DNA from: Kribbella sp. VKM Ac-2568
GTDB taxonomy: Bacteria; Actinomycetota; Actinomycetes; Propionibacteriales; Kribbellaceae
DNA length: 64,000 nt
Assembly (NCBI RefSeq): GCF_004345365.1
Contig: NZ_SLVF01000008.1
Location: forward strand, 419,778 to 483,777
Direction: 5' to 3'
This document shows positions 16,299 through 23,701 of this stretch, piece by piece (the first letter of the stretch is position 1; each line of letters starts with the position of its first letter). The notes beneath the pieces are model-generated. The model made no database searches. It had not been told where the DNA came from and worked only from the letters and a program-made list of their open reading frames with translations. The translations under genes were made by a program, and so were the position numbers.

Positions 16299-16670
16299 TC
16301 AGCGGTCGGTGGACTTCAGGCGCTCGGCTTCCTTCTGGACCTCGGCCTGGGTGGCCCGCTCGCGCTGCAGCCACTCGGGGTCTTCCGCCCGCAAAGCCTG
16401 GATCTGCTCCGTGGTGAGGGGCTCGGTGATACCGCCGCGGGCCAGGCCGGAGATGGAGATTCCCAGCCTTGCGGCGACCACCGGGCGAGGGTGCGGGCCG
16501 GTACGGCGGAGCTCCCGCAGCCACTCGGGCGGGTCGGCCTGCAGGGCGTTCAGCTCGTCGCGCGAGACGACACCCTCCTGGAACTCCGCTGGGGTGGCCT
16601 CGAGGTACACACCCAGCTTCTTCGCCGCGGTCGCGGGCTTCATCGTCTGGGTGGTCTTGTGCGACGTCAT
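16299..16670 (-). CDS. DUF5997 family protein
   Basis: This 123-residue soluble protein of unknown function matches what is catalogued as DUF5997. It contains two similar halves with the motif (D/E)PPEWLRELR / DPEWLQRERAT, and a central helix PVVAARLGISISGLARGGI that resembles a helix-turn-helix. The ATG at 16670 follows a TACCCT -10 element by seven bases with no ribosome-binding site, suggesting a leaderless message. It is divergent from the LysR-type ligand-binding gene, a pairing I have the impression is common in actinobacteria. A joint role in sensing is plausible but unproven. Confidence 0.8.
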   Translation of the reverse strand: MTSHKTTQTMKPATAAKKLGVYLEATPAEFQEGVVSRDELNALQADPPEWLRELRRTGPHPRPVVAARLGISISGLARGGITEPLTTEQIQALRAEDPEWLQRERATQAEVQKEAERLKSTDR

Positions 16671-16728
16671 ACCGCCCAGGGTATCGACTGAGAGCCGGGC
16701 TCCCGACCACGCCGGATAGCCTGGCCCG
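16671..16728. promoter_or_regulatory. Divergent leaderless promoters
   Basis: Only 58 bases separate two start codons. On the plus strand TAGCCT (16717-16722) lies six bases before GTG 16729. On the minus strand TACCCT (16683-16678) lies seven bases before ATG 16670. Neither gene has a ribosome-binding site. The -35 regions overlap, so the two promoters probably interfere or share a regulator. Confidence 0.6.
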
Positions 16729-17463
16729 GTGACAGCCCCGGACGAACGGCCCTCCTTCCGGCTCGCGTACGTCCCGGGCGTCACGCCGGCCAAGTGGGTG
16801 CGGACCTGGAACGAGCGGCTGCCCAAGGTGCCGCTGACCCTGATCGGGGTGACCGCGCCCGAGGCGGCCGACGTCGTACGGGCGGGTGGCGCCGATGCCG
16901 GGCTGGTGCGGTTGCCGATCGACCGGACGGGGCTGAGCGCGATCCCGCTCTACACCGAGACGACGGTGGTCGTGGTGCCGAAGGACCACCTCGTGACCGC
17001 GGCCGAGGAGGTCACCGCGGACGACCTCGCGGACGAGTTCGTGCTGCACCCGCTCGACGACTCCCTGGAGTGGGACCAGTTGCCCGGGCAACCGGCGTTC
17101 GACCGTCCCGCCACGACCGCGGCCGCCATCGAACTGGTGGCGGCGGGAGCCGGGGTGCTCGTCGTCCCGCAGTCACTCGCCCGGCTGCATCACCGTAAGG
17201 ACCTCACCTATCGGCCGATCACGGACGCGCCGCAGTCGCGCGTCGCGCTGACCTGGCTGGAGGACCAGACCACCGACCTGATGGAGCAGTTCATCGGGAT
17301 CGTTCGCGGCCGCACCGTCAACAGTTCGCGGGACCAGCCGACTCCACCCCAGCCCAAGCGCAAGCGCCCCGAGTCGGAGGGGCGAAAGCCCGCTCCCGGC
17401 AAGCGCAGACTGTCCGGCGCCCCCAAGTCCGCCAAACGGGGTAAGCCCCGCCGCCCCCGCTGA
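16729..17463 (+). CDS. LysR-type substrate-binding domain protein without DNA-binding domain
   Basis: Residues about 8-205 have the fold of a LysR effector domain (FRLAYVPGVTPAKWVRTWNE, DAGLVRLPID, PLYTETTVVVVPKDHLV, AAGAGVLVVPQSLARL), but the usual N-terminal winged helix is absent. The C-terminal 45 residues form a highly basic, Pro/Lys/Arg-rich tail that may bind nucleic acid or a partner. The GTG start is supported by the -10 element six bases away (leaderless). The divergent DUF5997 protein may supply a DNA-binding or partner function. The ligand is unknown. Confidence 0.8.
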   Translation: MTAPDERPSFRLAYVPGVTPAKWVRTWNERLPKVPLTLIGVTAPEAADVVRAGGADAGLVRLPIDRTGLSAIPLYTETTVVVVPKDHLVTAAEEVTADDLADEFVLHPLDDSLEWDQLPGQPAFDRPATTAAAIELVAAGAGVLVVPQSLARLHHRKDLTYRPITDAPQSRVALTWLEDQTTDLMEQFIGIVRGRTVNSSRDQPTPPQPKRKRPESEGRKPAPGKRRLSGAPKSAKRGKPRRPR

Positions 17464-17617
17464 ACCCACGAGGCCGCGCATCGTCCTGGTGGAGGGACGC
17501 CTGGTCGCCTGAGCGCCGAGGGTCGTCCGAATAGGGTGATGTGTGTCCGCTGAGCGGGTCCTAGGTTCGGGTGCGCGCTCGACATCGAGTCGAGGCGCTG
17601 GACCGGGAGGCCGGACA

Positions 17618-18028
17618 ATGACTCAGAACCAAACCACCGGGCGGCAGCCCGTCTCGGACTGGGCGGTGGGCGGCGTCGTGTTCGCCGCCGCCATGCTGCT
17701 GATGAACGGCCTGTTCCAGGTGATCGCCGGACTCGCCGCGCTGATCAACGACGAGTACTTCGTCGTCGTCCGAGGCTATGCGTTCGACCTCGACATCACC
17801 GCCTGGGGCTGGATCCACCTGATCCTGGGCCTCGTCGTCGTGGGCGCCGGCATCGGCCTGCTCGTCAGGGCGAGCTGGGCACGCGTGGTCGCGCTGATCG
17901 TCACGGTGCTGAGCGCGATCGACAACTTCTTCTTCATCCCGTACGCGCCGTTCTGGTCGTTGCTGGTGATCGCGCTCGACGTGTGGATCATCTGGGCGCT
18001 GACTCGCCCGAACGTGCTCCAGCAGTAG
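17618..18028 (+). CDS. DUF7144-type four-helix membrane protein
   Basis: This 136-residue protein has four predicted transmembrane helices: near residues 15-38 (WAVGGVVFAAAMLLMNGLF), 62-85 (WIHLILGLVVVGAGIGLLV), 88-105 and 112-130. It matches the small actinobacterial membrane family catalogued as DUF7144, with no known function. ATG 17618 is preceded by GGGAGG at seven bases. It stands alone, followed by a very short possible gene. Confidence 0.75.
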   Translation: MTQNQTTGRQPVSDWAVGGVVFAAAMLLMNGLFQVIAGLAALINDEYFVVVRGYAFDLDITAWGWIHLILGLVVVGAGIGLLVRASWARVVALIVTVLSAIDNFFFIPYAPFWSLLVIALDVWIIWALTRPNVLQQ

Positions 18029-18089
18029 CGGTCACGTCCGGTCTACGCTCAGGTAACCGGGAGGTGGCGACCTCCGGCTGGTCGACACC

Positions 18090-18203
18090 TTGTTCTTCGT
18101 CTTCCTGTTCAGCATCCTGACGATGCTCTACGACCGTTACCGCCCGGTCTACGAGTACCGCCGAGCCGCCGCGAAGCAGACCACCGCAGAGCGGTCTCAG
18201 TAG
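18090..18203 (+). CDS. Possible small membrane protein or gene remnant
   Basis: An open frame of about 41 codons ends at TAG 18201-18203. Its codons have the G/C-ending bias of real genes, and it reads as one hydrophobic helix (LFFVFLFSILTMLYD) followed by a basic tail (RYRPVYEYRRAAAKQ). No ATG or GTG starts it. TTG 18090 would give 37 residues, but GGAGG lies too far upstream; a CTG at 18078 is closer to it. It may be a true micro-protein with an unusual start or the 3' remnant of a larger gene. It overlaps the end of the converging aldo-keto reductase gene by seven bases. Confidence 0.4.
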   Translation: MFFVFLFSILTMLYDRYRPVYEYRRAAAKQTTAERSQ

Positions 18204-19279
18204 CGGACATCGCTTTGCAGCAACGGCGGGTACACCTCCGAAGGCTCGCCGTCGACCGTGGCACCCGCGAACTGCAGCATCGAGTTCTGCGCGCCGTGCA
18301 TCGGTGCCGGGTAGTTCAACGTCGGGGCGGAGACCTCGTCCAGCCGCTGAAGCTGTTCAGTGCTGAGCTCCACGTCCAGCGCGGCGACATTGGTCTGCAG
18401 GTGCTCGAGGCGTCGCGCGCCGATGATCGGTACGACGGTGCCGCGGCGGGCGCGCAACCAGGCCAGGGACACGGCCGCGGCGGTGGTCCCGAGTTCCCCG
18501 GCCACCGCGGCGACGGCGTCGATGACGGTGAACTCGTCGTCGCTCGGCCCGCCGACGAACGCAGTACGGGCTGAGTCGGTGACCTGGGTGTCCCGCCGGT
18601 ACTTGCCGGATAGGAAGCCGTTCTTGAGCGGACTCCACGGGACCAGCGCCATGCCTTGGTCCAGTGCCAGCGGCGCGAGTTCACCCTCCACTGTGCGGGC
18701 GAGGAGCGAGTACTCGACCTGCAGCGCGCTCAACGGGGTCCAGCTCTTCAACAGCGCCGTGGTCTGAGCCTGGGCGGTGAACCAGGCTGGGGTGTTGGAG
18801 AAGCCGATGTAGCGGATCTTGCCCGCCCGGACCAGATCGTCGAGGGTGCGCACAGTCTCCTCGATCGGGGTGTGCCTGTCCCAATTGTGCAACCAGTACA
18901 GGTCGAGATAGTCGGTCTGCAGGCGGCGGAGGCTCTCGTCGAGCTGGGCGATGATCGCGGAGCGGCCGGCACCGCCGCCGTTGGGATCGCCGGGGAAGAG
19001 ATTGCCGAAGAACTTCGATGCCAGGACCACGTGCTCGCGCCGGCCGGGGTGGGCGGCGAACCAGTCGCCGAGGATCTTCTCCGAGTGCCCGTTGGTGTAG
19101 AAGTTCGCGGTGTCGACGAAGTTCCCGCCGAGATCCAGGTAGGTGGCCAGGATCTTCTCCGACTCCTCGACGCTGGTCCCGGCGGCGCCGGGATCCTCGC
19201 CGAAGGTCATCGCGCCGAGCGCGAACGGGCTGACCCGCAGGCCGGACCGGCCGAGCGTGACGTAGTGGTCGAGTGACAT
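18197..19279 (-). CDS. Aldo/keto reductase
   Basis: This 360-residue NADPH-dependent oxidoreductase has the (beta/alpha)8 barrel of the AKR superfamily. The catalytic tetrad is recognisable: Asp in GNFVDTANFY, Tyr in NFYTNGHSE, Lys in VVLASKFFG and His in LYWLHNWDR. The phosphate-binding end has VPIIGARRLEHLQTN. It belongs to the YdjG/AKR11-13-like group. ATG 19279 is preceded by GGAG at a suitable distance. The divergent AraC-type gene, 154 bases away, is a likely regulator. The substrate is unknown. Confidence 0.9.
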   Translation of the reverse strand: MSLDHYVTLGRSGLRVSPFALGAMTFGEDPGAAGTSVEESEKILATYLDLGGNFVDTANFYTNGHSEKILGDWFAAHPGRREHVVLASKFFGNLFPGDPNGGGAGRSAIIAQLDESLRRLQTDYLDLYWLHNWDRHTPIEETVRTLDDLVRAGKIRYIGFSNTPAWFTAQAQTTALLKSWTPLSALQVEYSLLARTVEGELAPLALDQGMALVPWSPLKNGFLSGKYRRDTQVTDSARTAFVGGPSDDEFTVIDAVAAVAGELGTTAAAVSLAWLRARRGTVVPIIGARRLEHLQTNVAALDVELSTEQLQRLDEVSAPTLNYPAPMHGAQNSMLQFAGATVDGEPSEVYPPLLQSDVRY

Positions 19280-19433
19280 GAGATGGCTCCGATCAGTGCT
19301 GGAAACGGTCACCACCATCGAATCGCGAGGCACCGGATCCGAGGTAGACCGATCGAGCTCACCTCTTGCACAATCCTGCCGACCTCGCGTCGATCGAGTT
19401 GCGTGCGATGACCGCGGCTGCTTCGCTGAGGAT

Positions 19434-20351
19434 GTGAACACCACCATCGACCTGCTGGCCGAGCTCAGGGGCATCATCGCGACCCACGCCCGATCGGATC
19501 TGGGGACGTCGATCGACGGACTGCTGCTGTCCAAGGTGGAGACCGTTGAGCCGGACTACTCGCTCACCGAGCCGCTGCTGGTCGTCATGGCCCAGGGCGG
19601 CAAACGCCTGCTGCTCGGCGACCAGGTGTACGAGTACCGAGCCGGCCAATGCCTCGTGGTCACCGCCGACCTGCCCGTCACGGGTCACTTCCTCGACGCC
19701 AGCCCGCAGGTCCCCGCTTTGGGTATCGGCCTGGTACTGCGTCCGGCCGTCATCGCAAGGTTGTTGCTGGAGGCACCGGCAGGCCGCTGGTCCCGCAGTA
19801 CGGCGGATCTGCCCGCGATGGCGACCGGCGACGCCGACCCCGACCTGCTCGACGCGGTGACCCGCATGCTGCGGCTGCTCGATCACCCGGCGGACGCGGC
19901 CGTCCTGGCTCCGCTGGTGGAGCAGGAGATCCTCTGGAGGCTGCTCACCGGCCCGCACGGCGGGATAGTCCGGCAGATCGGCCTGGCGGACAGCAGCCTG
20001 TCCTACCTCAGCCGGGCGTTCCGTTGGATCCGCGACAACTACGCCGAACCGATGCGGGTCGAGGACCTCGCCCGGCTGACCGGGATGAGCACCTCCGCGT
20101 TCCACCGCCACTTTCGCGCCGTCACCGCGATGAGCCCCCTGCAGTTCCAGAAGCGCATCCGGCTCCAGGAGGCGCGCTCGTTGCTGGTCTCCCGCGCGGG
20201 AGACATCGCCGGCGTCGGGCATCTCGTCGGCTACGACAGCCCCTCCCAGTTCAACCGCGAATACCGCCGCCTCTTCGGCGCCCCGCCCGGCCAGGACGCC
20301 GTACGCCTGCGCACGACCATCACCCCGTCCGCCACCCCACACCTCCCGTAG
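19434..20351 (+). CDS. AraC-family transcriptional regulator
   Basis: This 305-residue protein combines an AraC_N cupin ligand domain (about residues 20-180; LLLGDQVYEYRAGQCLVVTADLPV) with a double helix-turn-helix (about 200-295; DLARLTGMSTSAFHRHFRAV and VGYDSPSQFNREYRRLFG). The GTG at 19434 is preceded by GAGG and fits the usual N-terminus of this subfamily; longer starts would add random-looking sequence. It is divergent from the aldo/keto reductase, and such AraC_N regulators usually control an adjacent oxidoreductase. Its stop is only six bases from the end of the converging LuxR-type gene. Confidence 0.9.
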   Translation: MNTTIDLLAELRGIIATHARSDLGTSIDGLLLSKVETVEPDYSLTEPLLVVMAQGGKRLLLGDQVYEYRAGQCLVVTADLPVTGHFLDASPQVPALGIGLVLRPAVIARLLLEAPAGRWSRSTADLPAMATGDADPDLLDAVTRMLRLLDHPADAAVLAPLVEQEILWRLLTGPHGGIVRQIGLADSSLSYLSRAFRWIRDNYAEPMRVEDLARLTGMSTSAFHRHFRAVTAMSPLQFQKRIRLQEARSLLVSRAGDIAGVGHLVGYDSPSQFNREYRRLFGAPPGQDAVRLRTTITPSATPHLP

Positions 20352-20357
20352 CGCCAG

Positions 20358-23117
20358 TCATCCCGGTCCGTTGTCCAAGGTGGCGTCGGTCAGGTCCCGG
20401 CGGGAGCGGATACCGAGTTTGGTGAAGACCTTGCGCAGGTGCCACTCGACAGTGCGGGGGCTGATGAACAGCCGGGTCGCGATCTCCGGGTTCGAGAAAC
20501 CGTCGCGGGCCAGCCGGGCGATCTGCGACTCCTGCGCGGTCAGCTGGTTCTTCGTCTCGCGGGTCCGTTTGCGGACCGTCTCGCCAGTGGCCAGCAGTTC
20601 GCGGCGCGCCCGCTCGGCGAACGCCTCCATGCCGATCGTGGTGAGCAGGTCGTACGCGATCCGCAGCCGCTCGCGGGCATCGACGCGACGGCCCTCGCGG
20701 CGGAGCCACTCGCCGTAGAGCAGGTGCGCACGGGCGACCTCCGGGCGGGGGTGGGTGCGGCTCAGCCGGTCGATCGCCTCGATGTACAGGTCTTCGGCTG
20801 TGTCGCCGTCGCTGAGCAAGGCCCGCGACCGCGCCTCCAACCCGAGGCCGAAGTCGGTGCCCGCCGGCCGCGTCGTCGAAGTCAGCCGGTCCAGCGCGGC
20901 CCGGGCGACCCCGAACCTGCGGCTGTGCACCGCCGCTTCGACCAGTTCGGGCAGCGCCCACATCGAGGAGAACAGCTCGACCTCGTCCGACGCGGCTCGC
21001 TCGGCAGCCGCCAGCGCGTCGTCGTACCGGCCGAGGCCGTTGTACAGGACGGCAGCGACCCAGTTCGCGCGGGTGAGCACGACTCCCGGCCCGCCGTCCG
21101 TGGCTTGGTCGATGGTGGCCTGGATCAGGGCGGAGGCGTCGGGCTCCCAGCCTCGGAGGGCCAGCAGCAGGAGCGCGGCGAAGGGCGCGGCGGGCGTGCC
21201 GGTGGCTGCGGCGAACTGGTCGGCTTCGGCGATCAGGTCCTCGGCTGCCCGGAAGTCGCCGCTCCAGGCGGTCGCCGTGCCCAGCGAGGCCAGGTAGATC
21301 GGCAACTGTTCGAGTGCGCCGGTGTCTCTGGCGACCTGGATCTGCCGTTCGTAGATCGCCTGCCAGGCGCGGACGTCCCAGATGGCCATACCGGCCGGTG
21401 CGGCCAGCCATCCCCACCGCAGCCCTTCTTCGAGAGACACCTCTCCGTCGGCGAAGGCGCTCGATGCCCGCAGCAGCACCGGTGCCGCGGCGCTCTGCCC
21501 TTCGATGGTCAGACTCGCAAGACCGTCCAGGAGCAGGTCGGTCGGCTGCTGATCCCCGGGTCTCGGTGGAAGTGCCCGCGCGGCCGCGGAGACTTCCCGC
21601 AGCTGGCTCGCAGAGCCCGCGAGCACGGCGGCGCCCCACGAGTTCAGGTACACCTCCCGTGCCAGGTCGAGGTCGAGCGGTTCCAGTCGCTTGGCGGCTT
21701 TGAGCAGCAGCGGGGTGGCGTCGCCTCCGACGCGGGAGGCGAAGGCGATCTCCCCGCGCAGCATGTCGACCCGGGCGCCCTCCAACTCGTCGAGGACCCC
21801 TGTCTCCGCCACCTCCAGGAGCTGGAGAGCCTCGAGGAACGCGCCGGCCTGAAGACTCGCTTGCGCGGCGGCGAGGGCGCGCTCGGCGCGGAGTACGGGC
21901 TCCTGGGTCAGTGTGACCGCGCGCTGCAGGAACGCGGCCGCGGCACTGAACCCGCCGCGCGCCTGCGCCCGACCGGCCGACCGTTCGAGGTCTGCGGCCA
22001 CCGTCTCGTCCGGTCCCGGGGCGGCCGCCGCGAGATGCCAGGCGCGGCGGTCGGGATCGGCGTCCGGATCGGTGACCTCCGCGAGCGCCAGGTGCACGGT
22101 CTGGCGCTCCTCCGGCGACGCGGCCTCGTAGACGGCCGAGCGCACGAGTGGATGGCGGAACCGGACGCGCCGGCCGAGCTCGATCAAGCCTGACGCCTCA
22201 GCCGCGGCCGACGCGGCGGCGTCGGTCCCGAGCCCGAGCCGGTCCGCCGCACGCCACAGCAGCGTGGCGTCGCCGAGTGGTTCGGCCGCTGCCGTGAGCA
22301 GCAGCCGGCGGGTGTCGGACGGTAAAGGTTGAAACCGGCGGAGGAACCCTTCCTCGACCCGGCCGGAGAGCGCGGCCCTGTCGTGTACTCCGAACCCGTC
22401 CGCGAGCTCCGCGGTGGTCCATGCCCGGGGCAGTTCGACCAGTGCGAGCGGGTTGCCACGGGTCTCCGCGACGATCCGGTCGCGCACGCGGTCGTCGAGG
22501 GGGCCCTTGACCACAGACGCCAGCAACGTCCGCGCGTCCGCGTCGCCCAGGCCGCTCATCCTGAGCTCCGGCAGCTCCGCCAGCTCGGGACCGCTGCTCG
22601 GCTCGCGAACGACGATCACCAGGGCGATCGGCTCGGCCACCAGACGGCGCGCCAGGAAGCCGATGGCCTGCGAGGAGGTCCCGTCCATCCACTGGGCATC
22701 ATCGACGAGACAGAGCAGCGGTTGATCGGCGCTCGCCTCGGCGAGCAGGCCGAGCACCGCGAGCGCGACGAGGGACCGGTCCGGCGGCTTGCCGGCGGTC
22801 AGGCCGAAGGCGGCCGCGAGCGCCTCCTGCTGGGGTGCGGGCAGGCGGTCGAGCCGGTCGAGGAGGGGTGCGCAGAGCTGATGCAGTCCGGCGAAGGCGA
22901 ACTCCATCTCGGACTGGACGCCCGCGACGCGCACGATCCGGAATCCCTGGGATCGAGCGGACAAGTACTCCAGCAAGGCCGTCTTACCGACGCCGGCCTC
23001 GCCGCGCAGTACCAGCACCCGGCTCTGACCGATGCGCGCGGCAACGAGCAGCCGATCGAGCGAATCGCATTCGCTGCGTCGACCCAGCAACCTCGTTCCG
23101 GCATCGCGATTCGGCAT
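20358..23117 (-). CDS. Large LuxR-family (LAL-type) ATP-binding regulator
   Basis: This 919-residue protein has an N-terminal AAA/STAND ATPase with Walker A GEAGVGKTALLEYL (near residue 40) and a Walker B-like PLLCLVDDAQWMD. A long helical TPR-like region (about 400-850) follows. A C-terminal LuxR helix-turn-helix is at about 855-915 (LTAQESQIARLARDGFSNPE, then RTVEWHLRKVFTKLGI). LAL regulators bind a ligand or partner through the TPR region and activate transcription in an ATP-dependent manner. ATG 23117 gives the usual short N-terminus before the ATPase. It is divergent from furA with 123 bases between; the target genes are not evident. Confidence 0.88.
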   Translation of the reverse strand: MPNRDAGTRLLGRRSECDSLDRLLVAARIGQSRVLVLRGEAGVGKTALLEYLSARSQGFRIVRVAGVQSEMEFAFAGLHQLCAPLLDRLDRLPAPQQEALAAAFGLTAGKPPDRSLVALAVLGLLAEASADQPLLCLVDDAQWMDGTSSQAIGFLARRLVAEPIALVIVVREPSSGPELAELPELRMSGLGDADARTLLASVVKGPLDDRVRDRIVAETRGNPLALVELPRAWTTAELADGFGVHDRAALSGRVEEGFLRRFQPLPSDTRRLLLTAAAEPLGDATLLWRAADRLGLGTDAAASAAAEASGLIELGRRVRFRHPLVRSAVYEAASPEERQTVHLALAEVTDPDADPDRRAWHLAAAAPGPDETVAADLERSAGRAQARGGFSAAAAFLQRAVTLTQEPVLRAERALAAAQASLQAGAFLEALQLLEVAETGVLDELEGARVDMLRGEIAFASRVGGDATPLLLKAAKRLEPLDLDLAREVYLNSWGAAVLAGSASQLREVSAAARALPPRPGDQQPTDLLLDGLASLTIEGQSAAAPVLLRASSAFADGEVSLEEGLRWGWLAAPAGMAIWDVRAWQAIYERQIQVARDTGALEQLPIYLASLGTATAWSGDFRAAEDLIAEADQFAAATGTPAAPFAALLLLALRGWEPDASALIQATIDQATDGGPGVVLTRANWVAAVLYNGLGRYDDALAAAERAASDEVELFSSMWALPELVEAAVHSRRFGVARAALDRLTSTTRPAGTDFGLGLEARSRALLSDGDTAEDLYIEAIDRLSRTHPRPEVARAHLLYGEWLRREGRRVDARERLRIAYDLLTTIGMEAFAERARRELLATGETVRKRTRETKNQLTAQESQIARLARDGFSNPEIATRLFISPRTVEWHLRKVFTKLGIRSRRDLTDATLDNGPG

Positions 23118-23201
23118 CGTGCTCCAGTCGCAGGCTAAGTACTGCGAACCGCCGCTGGCAACGTGCTTCCACCCGTCGGGCAACAGGACTCGCGACGCTT
23201 G

Positions 23202-23220
23202 TTCTTGAATGATTCCAGAA
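23202..23220. promoter_or_regulatory. FurA-type palindromic operator
   Basis: TTCTTGAATGATTCCAGAA is a 19-base palindrome with arms TTCTNGAAT / ATTCNAGAA around one central base; only one arm position is mismatched. It overlaps the -35 element of the furA promoter, the expected position for autorepression. Confidence 0.75.
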
Positions 23221-23233
23221 AATGCGACAGACT
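23205..23233 (+). promoter_or_regulatory. furA-katG promoter
   Basis: TTGAAT (23205-23210) and CAGACT (23228-23233) are 17 bases apart. The -10 ends seven bases before GTG 23241, so the transcript is probably leaderless, as described for mycobacterial furA. The -35 lies inside the palindromic operator. Confidence 0.6.
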
Positions 23234-23240
23234 CCGGGGC

Positions 23241-23672
23241 GTGCCAACACCGTCGGAGTACGAGCGCATGTTGCGGCGGGCCGCTCTGCGGGTGACGCGG
23301 CCCCGGGTGGCCGTGCTCGCCGCGGTGCACGACCGTCCGCACGCCGACACGGACTCGATCATCGGCGCCGTGCGCGAGGATCTCGGCGAGGTCTCCCACC
23401 AGGCTGTCTACGACGTACTCCGCGCGCTGACCGCGGCGAGCCTGGTGCGGCGCATCCAGCCGACGGGGTCCGTGGCGCGGTACGAGTCACGGGTCGGCGA
23501 CAACCACCACCACGTCGTGTGCCGGTCCTGCGGTGCCATCGCCGACGTGGACTGTGCCCACGGCTCCGCGCCCTGCCTGACCGCCTCCGACGACCACGGC
23601 TTCGCCATCGACGAGGCCGAGGTCGTCTACTGGGGCCGCTGCCCCGACTGCTCCACCGCATCCAGTACTTGA
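23241..23672 (+). CDS. furA: Fur-family peroxide-responsive regulator
   Basis: This 143-residue protein has a winged helix-turn-helix (about residues 8-80, VSHQAVYDVLRALTAASLVRR). The dimerisation domain has the His-rich metal site DNHHHVVCRSCGAI and a second CPDC pair near the end; the two CxxC motifs form the structural zinc site. FurA/CatR proteins repress catalase genes and are inactivated by metal-catalysed oxidation. It lies 29 bases upstream of katG on the same strand, so it very likely controls both genes through the operator before its start. GTG 23241 is supported by the leaderless promoter. Confidence 0.93.
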   Translation: MPTPSEYERMLRRAALRVTRPRVAVLAAVHDRPHADTDSIIGAVREDLGEVSHQAVYDVLRALTAASLVRRIQPTGSVARYESRVGDNHHHVVCRSCGAIADVDCAHGSAPCLTASDDHGFAIDEAEVVYWGRCPDCSTASST

Positions 23673-23701
23673 GTACCCCCTAGTCTCCGGAAGGTCTTCC
23701 C

